From: Desulfoluna sp.
GTDB lineage: Bacteria; Desulfobacterota; Desulfobacteria; Desulfobacterales; Desulfolunaceae
Assembly: GCF_030145185.1 (NCBI RefSeq)
Contig: NZ_JAQYWB010000019.1
Span: 23,476-87,475, forward strand
Direction: 5' to 3'
DNA: 64,000 nt
Made by a program: the position numbers and the translations under genes. The notes beneath the pieces are model-generated. The model was not told where the DNA came from. It searched no databases and worked only from the letters and a program-made list of their open reading frames with translations. Positions 8,299 to 16,375 of this stretch are shown one piece after another. Every line of letters begins with the position of its first letter. Positions within the stretch are counted from its first letter, which is position 1.

Positions 8299-9474
8299 TT
8301 GACAACCCCGATCATTCAATCTTTGCTGGACACCGACCTGTATAAACTCACCATGATGCAGGGCGTTCTTCACCAGTTTCCCTGGGCGGAAGTGGAATAT
8401 GAGTTTCGCTGCCGCAATCATGGTATCGACTTTGCATCCGTCACCGACGAAGTGGATCGAGAGCTCGATCACATCTGCGGCCTTCGATTTACAGAAGAAG
8501 AGCTCGAGTTTCTTCAAGGCCTGCGATTTATCAAACGGGATTTCATCGAATTTCTCCGCCTTTTTCAACTCAATCGCAAATTCATCACATCCGAAATGGA
8601 CGGCGATGATTATGTCTTGAAAATCAAGGGGCCCTGGCTTCACACCATTCTTTATGAGGTCCCGGTCCTCGCCATCATCAACGAGGTCTACTTTCGGCAC
8701 CACCACCCCCACGCCGACCTCGCCGAGGGACTCGCAAGGCTTCAGACAAAAATCGACCTGGTAAAAAACGCGAACGCCCAAGGGTTGCCTCTTAAATTTT
8801 CCGATTTCGGCACGCGCCGACGCTTCTCACGGGACTGGCAGGAGACCGTCATCAAAACCCTCACCGAGGCCATTCCCGAAAACTTCATGGGCACCAGCAA
8901 CATTCTCTATGCCTGGAAATACGGCCTCACGCCCGTAGGCACCATGGCCCATGAATGGCTCATGGCCAGTCAGGCCTTAGGCCCCCGGCTTGTGGACAGC
9001 CAGAAGTTCGCCCTGGAGCACTGGGCCCAGGAGTACCGAGGCGACCTCGGTATCGCCCTCTCCGACGTGGCGGGCTTCGACGCCTTCTTAAAAGATTTTG
9101 ACATGTACTTTGCTAAACTCTTCGACGGATGTCGCCACGACAGCGGCGATCCCATCGAATGGGGCGAAAAACTCATCAGCCACTATCAGAAGCTGCGCAT
9201 TGACAGCACCTCTAAGGTAGGGGTCTTCAGCGACGGCCTCAGTTTCCCCAAAGCCCTTGAAATCGCCCGTCACTTCAAGGATCGTCTGATCACCTATTTC
9301 GGCATCGGCACCAACCTGACCAATGACGTCGTAGGCGAGCCCCTTCAAATCGTCATCAAGATGACACGCTGCCAGGGAACGCCAGTGGCCAAACTTTCCG
9401 ACTCGCCGGGCAAACAGATGTGCGACGATCAGGGATACCTGGCCTACATGAAGCGGGTGTTTGGAAAACCTTAA
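8299..9474 (+). CDS. pncB: Nicotinate phosphoribosyltransferase
   Basis: PncB joins nicotinate with PRPP (ATP-stimulated) to give nicotinate mononucleotide in the Preiss-Handler NAD salvage route. The protein aligns along its whole length with E. coli PncB: SLLDTDLYKLTMMQGV at the N-terminus, FSDFGTRRRFSRDWQETV (about 166-183), HDSGDPIEWGEK near 286 and VAKLSDSPGKQM near the end. A GTG at 8284 is also possible, but the TTG at 8299 has GGAGA eight bases upstream and gives an N-terminus matching E. coli. It is 32 bases upstream of a nicotinamidase gene, and the two enzymes act in sequence. Confidence 0.93.
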   Translation: MTTPIIQSLLDTDLYKLTMMQGVLHQFPWAEVEYEFRCRNHGIDFASVTDEVDRELDHICGLRFTEEELEFLQGLRFIKRDFIEFLRLFQLNRKFITSEMDGDDYVLKIKGPWLHTILYEVPVLAIINEVYFRHHHPHADLAEGLARLQTKIDLVKNANAQGLPLKFSDFGTRRRFSRDWQETVIKTLTEAIPENFMGTSNILYAWKYGLTPVGTMAHEWLMASQALGPRLVDSQKFALEHWAQEYRGDLGIALSDVAGFDAFLKDFDMYFAKLFDGCRHDSGDPIEWGEKLISHYQKLRIDSTSKVGVFSDGLSFPKALEIARHFKDRLITYFGIGTNLTNDVVGEPLQIVIKMTRCQGTPVAKLSDSPGKQMCDDQGYLAYMKRVFGKP

Positions 9475-9506
9475 GAGAAAGAAGGCCTAAACCGAGGAGA
9501 AAAACC

Positions 9507-10280
9507 ATGAAACGGATTCTTTTGATCATTGACCCCCAGAATTCATTCTGCGACCCCGCAGGCGAGCTCTTTGTGGAAGGGGCCAGTCGAGACATGGAGC
9601 GTCTCACCGATTTCATTGAAATGAACGGCGACGCCTTCGACCGGATCGTGGTGACCCTGGACTCTCATAACCGCATGCACATTGCCCACCCCGCCTGGTG
9701 GGTGGACAAACAAGGCAACCCTCCAGCGCCCTTCACCCTCCTCTCCGAAGAGGAGGTGACAAACGGTGCCTGGCGCGCTGCAAACCCTTCCGACCAGGCG
9801 TGGAGCGAGGCGTACCTGGCACAGTGCGCCCCCCACGTCATCTGGCCCCCCCACTGCATCATGGGCACCTGGGGGCATGCGGTCTACCACCCCCTGGACG
9901 CCATTTTAAACCGCTGGGCCAACCGGCACACCGATCTTGTCATGATCCCCAAAGGCCACTGCCGGCACACGGAACACTTTTCCATTTTTCAGCCCAAAGT
10001 CAAACGGGAGGGAGAACCTGCCGCCCTGTTTCACAAGGCCCTGCTGGACGACCTCTCTGGCTTTGATGAAATCTATGTCGCCGGCGAAGCCTCGTCCCAC
10101 TGCGTGGCCGACAGCCTCAGAGACCTGATCACCGCACGTCCCACGCTGGCGACACGGGTCACACTCCTCACCGATGCCATGAGCCCCGTTAGCGGTTTTC
10201 ACCACCTGAGTGAAGCCTTTTTTGTCGAGATGGCTGCGGCCGGTGTCCGAACCTCAACGACCTCCACCGAGGTCGGATAA
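9507..10280 (+). CDS. pncA: Nicotinamidase-like cysteine hydrolase
   Basis: An isochorismatase-fold amidohydrolase of 257 residues. The catalytic triad of the family is seen as Asp about 9 (LLIIDPQNSF), Lys about 150 (MIPKGHC) and Cys about 203 (VAGEASSHCVADS); metal-ligand candidates lie in DSHNRMHIAHPAWW. Nicotinamidase turns nicotinamide into nicotinate, the substrate of PncB encoded just upstream, which makes this assignment stronger than the general cysteine hydrolase call. The ATG at 9507 follows GAGGAGA at good spacing. The protein is longer than E. coli PncA (about 213 residues); the extra length lies mostly in the middle. Confidence 0.85.
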   Translation: MKRILLIIDPQNSFCDPAGELFVEGASRDMERLTDFIEMNGDAFDRIVVTLDSHNRMHIAHPAWWVDKQGNPPAPFTLLSEEEVTNGAWRAANPSDQAWSEAYLAQCAPHVIWPPHCIMGTWGHAVYHPLDAILNRWANRHTDLVMIPKGHCRHTEHFSIFQPKVKREGEPAALFHKALLDDLSGFDEIYVAGEASSHCVADSLRDLITARPTLATRVTLLTDAMSPVSGFHHLSEAFFVEMAAAGVRTSTTSTEVG

Positions 10281-10442
10281 AACACCGTCTGCGCAAGGCC
10301 AGGCCCGGGCTCCGTCACGGCCCATCCTCTCCAGAGTCTCGTCTGCCTTTTGCGTCGTGCGAACCAGGGCTCCTTTAATCCTGGGCCCTTAATAAACAAC
10401 GGCGGCTTCCTCCGCCCCTTCCACTAAAGCTGTGAACCAAAC

Positions 10443-11558
10443 ATGAAACAAAAGGATGAAATCATCAAGCTGGGTATTGATGTCCATGGGGTGGCCGACA
10501 CCTTTCCCGACTTCTTTTCCAAGGTAAGCCGGGAACTCGTGAGCCAGGGCCATGAAGTACACATCATCACAGGAGCCGAACACACCCGAGCCCTGGAACT
10601 CTATCTGAAAGATCAACTGGGCCTCTCCTGGACCCACCTCTTTTCCGTGACCACCTACCACAAAAAAGAGGGCACCGAGGTCACGTACATCGACGGCAAT
10701 CCCTACATGGACAACCGCATCTGGAGCCGTTCAAAGGCAGAATACTGCCGGAGAAACGGCATTGAACTCCACATCGACGATTCGGACATCTACGGCAAAT
10801 ACTTCTCCACGCCCTACGCCCGGCTGATGGATGGGATGCCCCATGACGAAGCACTCCCTCCCCTTGCCAAAGGCGGAGAGTGGCACGCCACCCAGGCCGG
10901 AAGCGATCCGAGCATCTACAACGTTAAAACCACCTGCCCCCTGCCCACGGTCTCGGTGGAGATGGTCATTGCCGCCTTTTCACAAGGAGAAATAAAGGTC
11001 CTGCTGCCCCCAAAACCCGGTAAGCCTGACTTTCGAGCCCTCCCCTTCCTGCCCTTCACCCCCTCCGATGGCGGCGCCCTTGAAGCGTGTGCCACCCATA
11101 TCCTGGAGGCCATGACCGGCCTGAAAAACACCTGGATGGAACAATTGAAAACATACGACGGGGCACGGCATCTCGTGACCAGCTATTTTGCCCTGGTCTC
11201 GGAAAACGCCATGGCCCATCAGGCAGACGCATGGTTCTCCCTTCGAGAGATCACACACACCGAAAAACCCTCTATGTCGCCGTTCCATCAGGCATTGCTC
11301 CGCGATTTTTACGATCGAATCAAAGGGAAAATATCCTACACCCCTATCGCCTTCGCCCTCCTGGAAAACCGGTTCACCTGGACGGAGTTGCGGTGCATCT
11401 ATGAAGCGGTGCTGGAAAAGCCCATTGACCCGGCCAATTTCCGAAAGATGATCAGGACCCACTACACGATCCGAAGCCTGAAAGAGAAGAAGGTAAAATC
11501 CACGGCCGGAAGACCCCCGGAGCTCCTGACCTATGAAGGAATCCGAGACGTCTACTAA
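10443..11558 (+). CDS. HAD-like / degenerate Nudix / winged-helix fusion, probable NrtR-type NAD regulator
   Basis: A 371-residue, three-part protein. Residues about 8-130 look like a HAD-fold phosphatase: motif I LGIDVHGVADTF (Asp 13, but His instead of Asp at +2), HIITGAE as motif II and LHIDDSDIYG as motif IV. Residues about 165-285 resemble the Nudix-like effector domain of NrtR; the Nudix box near 210-227 (LEACATHILEAMTGL) lacks the catalytic Glu/Arg pattern. Residues about 285-362 carry the NrtR winged helix (FTWTELRCIYEAVLEK, then NFRKMI, then GRPPELLTY). NrtR regulators bind ADP-ribose and control NAD salvage, so the position after pncB-pncA fits. I infer a regulator; the role of the HAD part is unknown. 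No strong Shine-Dalgarno precedes the ATG. The TAA stop coincides with the start of a family-1 repeat. Confidence 0.8.
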   Translation: MKQKDEIIKLGIDVHGVADTFPDFFSKVSRELVSQGHEVHIITGAEHTRALELYLKDQLGLSWTHLFSVTTYHKKEGTEVTYIDGNPYMDNRIWSRSKAEYCRRNGIELHIDDSDIYGKYFSTPYARLMDGMPHDEALPPLAKGGEWHATQAGSDPSIYNVKTTCPLPTVSVEMVIAAFSQGEIKVLLPPKPGKPDFRALPFLPFTPSDGGALEACATHILEAMTGLKNTWMEQLKTYDGARHLVTSYFALVSENAMAHQADAWFSLREITHTEKPSMSPFHQALLRDFYDRIKGKISYTPIAFALLENRFTWTELRCIYEAVLEKPIDPANFRKMIRTHYTIRSLKEKKVKSTAGRPPELLTYEGIRDVY

Positions 11559-11692
11559 CCCGAATATTTCATGAGAAAACGACCTGAGTAAGAAGATAAT
11601 CCGTTATTACAGCTGGTTGCCGAAAAAGACATAGACATTTCAAAAATGCAAAATGTAATTCACCGTTCTCGACTCGTGAAATATCCGGGCTA
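11556..11692. repeat. Family-1 dispersed element (137 bp, terminal inverted repeats)
   Basis: Left end TAACCCGAATATTTCATGAG and right end (read on the minus strand) TAGCCCGGATATTTCACGAG form imperfect terminal inverted repeats around a non-coding core. The left TA begins exactly at the stop codon of the NrtR-like gene. A copy in opposite orientation lies at 59943-60056. The TA at both outer edges would fit TA-target insertion. No transposase gene is in the window. Confidence 0.7.
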
Positions 11693-12013
11693 AGACGGAC
11701 AGGCCGTGAGAAACTGCAACGCAAATAAAGACAGGATCTAATGACAGAAGGTTCATTGGACGTCGAAAGACGATAGGGGGACGTGGGCGCACGTCTCTCC
11801 TCAACGGAGAGAAAGCCCGCAGAAAAGCAGAAAAGAGACAGGCGAGAGGCAAACACTCGAAACCGCCCGTTCAAACCAACCCGAACACCTTGTCTCCGAA
11901 TAAGGAAACACAGGCATCAAGGCCATTCATAACAGCATGCCCATGGGACTGGCCAAAGGATTGCGCATCCCATGGGCTGCCATGCTTTTTCATGCTTTCA
12001 AAGCGTCACGAGA
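11693..12013. other. Intergenic region
   Basis: No gene or strong regulatory signal seen. Open frames here lack family resemblance and plausible ribosome-binding sites. Confidence 0.4.
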
Positions 12014-12241
12014 TCAATAAACGGTCTCGTAATCATAACTTGCTTTGACTTTTTTAAGATTTCGAAAATACTCTTTTGACCCCATACGAAGTTTATCGCT
12101 GCTGCGAGCCCTGTACTCCGTATTTGCTTTGATGAAGCATTTTTTACATGCTGCACGAAGCCCGTCTTTCCCGCCTTTCTGCCGATAATATTCGTTTACC
12201 GGCTTCTCCTCTCCACACTTGGAACACAATTTAGTCATCAT
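12014..12241 (-). CDS. Small zinc-ribbon-like protein with two CxxC pairs
   Basis: A 75-residue basic protein. Two Cys pairs, CSKC (residues 6-9) and CKKC (32-35), are separated by a segment of the type GEEKPVNEYY...KDGLRAACKKC. This pattern is common in small phage or HNH/endonuclease-VII-type zinc-finger proteins, where the four Cys hold a structural zinc. The frame extends 50 codons further upstream, but the double ATG at 12241 is preceded by AAGAGG at good spacing and the upstream part looks unstructured. There is no catalytic His/Asn set in what remains, so it may be a stand-alone zinc finger or the remnant of a larger nuclease. No function is assigned. Confidence 0.6.
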   Translation of the reverse strand: MMTKLCSKCGEEKPVNEYYRQKGGKDGLRAACKKCFIKANTEYRARSSDKLRMGSKEYFRNLKKVKASYDYETVY

Positions 12242-12611
12242 AATTTCCAACCTCTTTCCTTCAACAGTCAAAACAACAACCCTTAACCAAAGGCGGGATA
12301 TTACTAAAACCAAACGAGGCTGTACAGTTTTTTTTAACTTCCGGTAAAATTTTTCACCCTTCAGAATGGTCTGTATTAAGAAACACTTCAAGAATTCTGC
12401 ATAGCATTTGTTGGCTTATTCGAGGTATACTAACTCTTGAGACGCCCTGAATACGGCGATCTTCGACTTTTTCCATTGTCCTGTGCCATGGCCCGTTTCT
12501 GGTGAACACTTCTGCATGTCACCCTCCTGTGACGGCCCCCAAAAAACTTCATTTTTTGTTGTGAAAGGAGTAACGGTGCCTTTTGAGTCGTATGATTTTA
12601 TGAAATACTTT
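12242..12611. other. Intergenic region
   Basis: About 370 bases between the zinc-ribbon gene and the 3' end of nfo. No gene, hairpin with a T tract or repeat of the two dispersed families was recognised. Confidence 0.35.
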
Positions 12612-13451
12612 TTAACATAGTGATTTAAGAAGGACTAATTCCTCCTCCCAGAGACTGGAATCCGGTGTTTCCAGAACCATGGGAATCTCTTCGAATCTCG
12701 GGTCGTTCATCACACAACGAAACACCGCCATCCCCAGCTGTCCCTTCCCCAGCGAGGCATGGCGATCCACTCGTTTTCCCAGCTCCGGCTTGGCGTCATT
12801 CAAATGCATGCCCTTGAGATACGGAAATCCCACCACCGCCTCAAACCGGGCGAACGTTTCATTGCAGGCCTCCACGGTTCGAAGATCATACCCAGACGTA
12901 AAGGTATGGCAGGTGTCAAGGCAGACCCCCACCCGGCTTTTGTCCTCCACCTGAGCTATGATGTCCCTCAAATGCTCAAAACGATACCCCATATTGGTCC
13001 CCTGCCCCGCCGTGTTCTCAATCACGGCGCAGACGCCTGCCACCTCCTGGTGAGCCATATTGATGGACTCGGCAATCCGGGCGATGCAGGTCGCCTCATC
13101 CTGCTTTTTCAGGTGACTGCCGGGATGAAAGTTCAATCGATCCAACCCCAGCTGACGCACCCGGATCATCTCATCGACAAAGGCTTCCCTGGACTTGGCC
13201 AGCCCCTCGGCCTCCGGGTGCCCCAGGTTGATCAGGTAACTGTCGTGGGGAAGAATGTGCGCCGGTAAAAAACCGTGGGCCTCGCAATTCGTCCGAAACG
13301 CCGAAATACTTTGTTCCGTCAGGGGCTTGGCCTTCCACTGCCGCTGATTCTTCGTAAACACGGCAAAAGCCGTGGCTCCGATGGCCGCTGCGTTCAACGG
13401 TGCGTTCTCCACGCCACCCGCCGCACTCACGTGGGCTCCGATTCGTTTCAT
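12612..13451 (-). CDS. nfo: Endonuclease IV (AP endonuclease)
   Basis: A 279-residue, zinc-dependent apurinic/apyrimidinic endonuclease of base-excision repair, close in length to E. coli Nfo (285). The family blocks are visible in order: [13 protein letters not shown] at the N-terminus, [76 protein letters not shown] and VLETPD near the C-terminus. These contain the His, Glu and Asp zinc ligands. The start at 13451 is preceded by GGAGGAA at good spacing, while the 30 upstream in-frame codons do not match the family. Confidence 0.95.
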   Translation of the reverse strand: MKRIGAHVSAAGGVENAPLNAAAIGATAFAVFTKNQRQWKAKPLTEQSISAFRTNCEAHGFLPAHILPHDSYLINLGHPEAEGLAKSREAFVDEMIRVRQLGLDRLNFHPGSHLKKQDEATCIARIAESINMAHQEVAGVCAVIENTAGQGTNMGYRFEHLRDIIAQVEDKSRVGVCLDTCHTFTSGYDLRTVEACNETFARFEAVVGFPYLKGMHLNDAKPELGKRVDRHASLGKGQLGMAVFRCVMNDPRFEEIPMVLETPDSSLWEEELVLLKSLC

Positions 13452-13565
13452 GATATGTTCCTCCGAGGGCCTGCCCCTGGGCAGGGCCTCTGTATCGTGG
13501 GGATAAAGTTCAGGCGTAAAAGGCATCGCTTTTGGGTACACATTATTTTGTATACGATTCTCAGG

Positions 13566-14636
13566 TCACTGCGACGGCACATGTTTCTTCCCCAGCTGCC
13601 CGCAGCCTGCCACAAGATCACGCCCTTTAGAGGCCCGGATGCGCACGTAAGCACCCCTGGCGATCAGCAGGTCACGAAAACGCTCCACAGCGCCCTGGCA
13701 GGTGGAAGGGAAGGGGGCTCCGGGGCCCGCGTTAAAGCCAATCAGGTTGTAACGAACAGAAAGAGGGGAAAGGATCGCCACCAGTGCCTCTGCATCCTCG
13801 AGGCTGTCATTCACCCCTTCGATGACGATGTACTCAGCAAAAAGAGCCCCTTTTCGGGCAAAAGGAAACCTTGCCAGGGTTTTCACAAGACGCTCCAAGG
13901 GAGTCTTGCGATTCACGGGCATCAGGGACGAACGCACCTCATTGGTGGCGCCGTTAATGGAGACGGCAAGATTCACGCCCGAGATATCGGAACCGGCCAG
14001 CGTTTCAATGCCCTCGACACTCCCCACGGTGGAGACGGTAATCCGCCTCAAAGGGATATCAAACCCCCTCTGATCGCTCATGATGGCAACGGCATCGGCG
14101 ACGGCATCAAAGTTGTCCAGGGGCTCTCCCATCCCCATGAAAACGATATTCTGGATGGGATAGTTCAACCGGTGACGAGCCAGATAAAGCTGATCGATAA
14201 TCTCAACCGGTGTGAGATCCCGGACAAAACCCATTTTCGCGGTGGTGCAGAAAACGCAGCCCCTCTTGCATCCCACCTGAGAGGAGACACAAAGGGTATA
14301 ATGGTTCATCATGGGAAGCACCACCGATTCCACTTCATGCCCATCGTGAAGGCGGGCGGTGAATTTCACCACGCCCTCCGCCTCTTTGACGGTGACCAGC
14401 TCAGGCTCGGGAAAAACCAGGGTCCCCCTGATGGCCTCGGCCAAACCGTCCCGGTCGGGAAGCCGCGTCAGGGCGGCAAGGTCCACTGATCCGGTGCGGA
14501 TCACCATGGAATAAAGCTCCGCCGATGCGTACCGATCAAGCCCCAGCCGTGCCACCATGGCGTCACGAAACCCCTCATAATCCAAGGCAAAAGGGCGGAC
14601 CCCTGCCTGCGTCTGATCAAGACGACGTTCCATCAT
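13566..14636 (-). CDS. rlmN: RlmN-family radical SAM enzyme (probable 23S rRNA A2503 C2-methyltransferase)
   Basis: A 356-residue radical SAM enzyme with the RlmN/Cfr layout. The cluster motif is CKRGCVFC (CX3CX2C) near residue 122, GMGEPLDNF follows, and a C-terminal AGCGQLG supplies the methyl-carrying Cys. RlmN methylates A2503 of 23S rRNA and A37 of some tRNAs. The block usually reading SLHAPxxxxRxxLVPIN is SINGATNEVRSSLMPVN here, so this may be a divergent RlmN-like paralogue; a second copy elsewhere would settle it. Its ATG overlaps the stop of the upstream ribbon-helix-helix gene by four bases, indicating coupling. Confidence 0.87.
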   Translation of the reverse strand: MMERRLDQTQAGVRPFALDYEGFRDAMVARLGLDRYASAELYSMVIRTGSVDLAALTRLPDRDGLAEAIRGTLVFPEPELVTVKEAEGVVKFTARLHDGHEVESVVLPMMNHYTLCVSSQVGCKRGCVFCTTAKMGFVRDLTPVEIIDQLYLARHRLNYPIQNIVFMGMGEPLDNFDAVADAVAIMSDQRGFDIPLRRITVSTVGSVEGIETLAGSDISGVNLAVSINGATNEVRSSLMPVNRKTPLERLVKTLARFPFARKGALFAEYIVIEGVNDSLEDAEALVAILSPLSVRYNLIGFNAGPGAPFPSTCQGAVERFRDLLIARGAYVRIRASKGRDLVAGCGQLGKKHVPSQ

Positions 14637-15226
14637 AACCCTTCCAGTCCCTCACCCCGTTTGACCAGGGCTTTCAAATCGTCCACCGTGTGTTCCAGGG
14701 TGCCGCAAATATGGGCCAGACGCTCCACAAAGGGATCCGCCTCCCCCAACGCCTGAGCCGACTCAGAGAGACTCAGGTAAAAAAGCTCTTTTCTCTCCTC
14801 AACCCTTTTTAACAAGGCCTTTCGGATGGCATGGCGCTTGCGCTCGCCATCAATAAGCTCCCCCAACCGCTGGATGGAAAACTCCACCAGGGCGTCTCTG
14901 GGAGCGCCAAACTGCCGGGACACCAGCTCCAGGGAATCCAGGGTCCGGCGGCTGATCACAAAGGTCTTCTGCACCCTCGGGACCTCTTTCATGGCATCGG
15001 CGGTCAACTTTCCGGCAATTGCGTTGAGCGTGTCCACATCCTCCACCAGATGATCAAAAAGGGATTTCTGCTTAATCCCGAAATGTTCCGCCACCACGGC
15101 CATGGACTCAATGGCCCGTGATGAGATGCGAAAGGTGGCCCGCACCGACTGTTTGCCCATGAGATCCCGCAACGATGCACCGCCGGGGCCTGCCATTATA
15201 TTTATTGGATCGTTCTTTTTTTTCAT
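14633..15226 (-). CDS. Tandem ribbon-helix-helix-like protein
   Basis: A 197-residue protein that I do not recognise as a named family. It contains two similar segments of about 40 residues: VRATFRISSRAIESMAVVAE (about 28-47) and VQKTFVISRRTLDSLELVSR (about 86-105). Each has a short strand with alternating basic and polar residues followed by two helices, as in RHH/CopG DNA-binding folds. A helical C-terminus follows. The start at 15226 has GGAGGT upstream; 17 further codons are open but lack a signal. It is translationally coupled to rlmN and divergent from hsp20, with an inverted repeat between them. Binding to that repeat is inferred. Confidence 0.7.
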   Translation of the reverse strand: MKKKNDPINIMAGPGGASLRDLMGKQSVRATFRISSRAIESMAVVAEHFGIKQKSLFDHLVEDVDTLNAIAGKLTADAMKEVPRVQKTFVISRRTLDSLELVSRQFGAPRDALVEFSIQRLGELIDGERKRHAIRKALLKRVEERKELFYLSLSESAQALGEADPFVERLAHICGTLEHTVDDLKALVKRGEGLEGL

Positions 15227-15305
15227 ATGACCTCCTCTCCTTTCTATATCAAAGATAAGCCCATTCGTCATTCTCATTACTTTATTTTATTATTTGTTTT
15301 ACGTA

Positions 15306-15323
15306 ATGATACAAAAATATCAT
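15306..15323. promoter_or_regulatory. Inverted repeat between the RHH-like gene and hsp20
   Basis: ATGATA-N6-TATCAT is a perfect 6-bp inverted repeat 10 bases upstream of the hsp20 -35 box and about 80 bases upstream of the RHH-like start. Ribbon-helix-helix proteins typically bind short repeats of this size, so it is a candidate operator for the divergent pair. Confidence 0.45.
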
Positions 15324-15332
15324 ATTTTTTAA

Positions 15333-15360
15333 TTGACACAATAAAGATCATGACTATTTT
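15333..15360 (+). promoter_or_regulatory. Sigma-70-type promoter of hsp20
   Basis: A consensus TTGACA (15333-15338) and TATTTT (15355-15360) are separated by 16 bases. The start codon of hsp20 lies about 50 bases downstream. No CIRCE-type repeat or sigma-32 pattern was seen. Confidence 0.65.
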
Positions 15361-15412
15361 TGTTTCAGACAAAAGAAACAACACACTCAACAACACATAT
15401 GGAGGCCTCATC

Positions 15413-15853
15413 ATGGAACGTGTCAGATTTAACCCCTTTGTAACCGCCCCGTCCGTTAACAGCCGAATCAACCGCCTTTTTGACGACTTTTTTACCGACG
15501 CAAATCGCCTTCCCGCAAACCCTGCAAAGTGCTGGAGCCCGGAGGTGGACATCTACGAAGAGGAGGGGAACGTGATCATCAAGGCTGATCTCCCCGGCAT
15601 TGAAAAAGAAGACATTTCCATCCGCACCGAGGAGGGAATTCTTACCCTGAAAGGCGAGCGAAAAGCCGAGGAAGAGAGCGAAAAGAAAAATATCTACCGA
15701 CGCGAACGCTTCTCCGGACGCTTTGAGCGGGCGTTCAGGCTCTCGCCTAAAACCGATGTGGATCACATCGAGGCAGAATTCAAAAACGGGGTTCTGCACA
15801 TCACGATCCCCAACGCCACAGAACCGGAAGGCAAGGAAATTTCCATTCATTAA
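15413..15853 (+). CDS. Hsp20 family small heat shock protein
   Basis: A 146-residue alpha-crystallin-type chaperone that holds unfolding proteins without using ATP. An N-terminal arm (FNPFV...INRLFDDFF) precedes the crystallin domain, residues about 42-140, which contains VDIYEEEGNVIIKADLPG, the LTLKGER strand, the GRFERAFRLS block and the ending FKNGVLHITIPN. The C-terminal KEISIH has the I-x-I type motif used for oligomer contacts. The start is fixed by GGAGG seven bases upstream of ATG 15413. It has its own promoter and lies divergent to the RHH-like gene. Confidence 0.93.
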   Translation: MERVRFNPFVTAPSVNSRINRLFDDFFTDANRLPANPAKCWSPEVDIYEEEGNVIIKADLPGIEKEDISIRTEEGILTLKGERKAEEESEKKNIYRRERFSGRFERAFRLSPKTDVDHIEAEFKNGVLHITIPNATEPEGKEISIH

Positions 15854-15869
15854 AACAAAAAAGGCCTCC

Positions 15870-15917
15870 GGCGGATGCGCTTCGTTCCCTCTAAATCTTA
15901 GGCACAGCGCATCCGCC
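15870..15917. repeat. Long stem-loop downstream of hsp20
   Basis: A perfect 12-bp inverted repeat (15870-15881 and 15906-15917, GGCGGATGCGCT and its complement) encloses a 24-base loop. The preceding GGCCTCCGGCGG and the GATGCGCT core are also found in family-2 repeats, so this looks like a shortened relative of that family. No T tract follows. Confidence 0.55.
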
Positions 15918-16002
15918 CCGACCGCAACCGATGCAGACGAAACGACCCACGGCGCCATCCCCCACACAATAGGCGCTATGCAAGATCAGCCATCGCAAAA
16001 CA

Positions 16003-16042
16003 CAAAAAACCGGGTCTCCCATAAGGGAGAACCCGGTTTTTT
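16003..16042. terminator. Bidirectional terminator between hsp20 and the helicase region
   Basis: A stem pairing AAAACCGGGTCTCCC with GGGAGAACCCGGTTTT, flanked by A and T runs, lies about 150 bases after hsp20. It can end transcription from hsp20 and serve the leftward helicase transcript. Confidence 0.85.
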
Positions 16043-16068
16043 GGTTCAATTCCAAAACAAAAAAAAAT

Positions 16069-16375
16069 AACTATTCAGCTCAGGAAAAGCAGCCTCCGGC
16101 GGCAAGGTGTGCCACCTTGAAAGCTGCTTGCGAATGCGCTTTGCCCCCTTGTCACGGCGAAGCCGCAGCCGAAGACGGATTGCTTGTCGCGCCGTAGCCC
16201 ACCGACGCGGGTTGTCATGATGACACACAAGCACGGGCGAAGGCGGAGTCCTTGGGTCAAATCACACCCGCATTTGGGTCGACGTAAATCTGGAATATGT
16301 ATTTAAAACCTGTTTGTTAAACTTTTCAAAAGTTTAGTCCCCGGCAGGGCCGCCGGAGGCACAAGCTGAAGAGTT
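16069..16375. repeat. Family-2 dispersed element overlapping the helicase 3' end
   Basis: Left end AACTATTCAGCT followed by GCCTCCGGCGGC; right end (reverse strand) AACTCTTCAGCT followed by GCCTCCGGCGGC. Inside are the blocks AAGGTGTGCCACCTT, GCTTGCGAATGCGC and the palindrome AAACTTTTCAAAAGTTT. Related copies occur at 21004, 24094, 24291, 36601 (reversed), 43748 and 57674 (reversed). The right end covers the last codons of the helicase gene. Confidence 0.7.

Noticed and set aside
13275..14489. 404-codon plus-strand frame opposite the RlmN-like gene
   Set aside because: It is a shadow frame of a well-supported minus-strand enzyme with all catalytic motifs.
16040..16060. GGTTCAATTCC-like string considered as a tRNA T-arm
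   Set aside because: No acceptor stem, D-arm or anticodon arm fits around it; it is the tail of a terminator.
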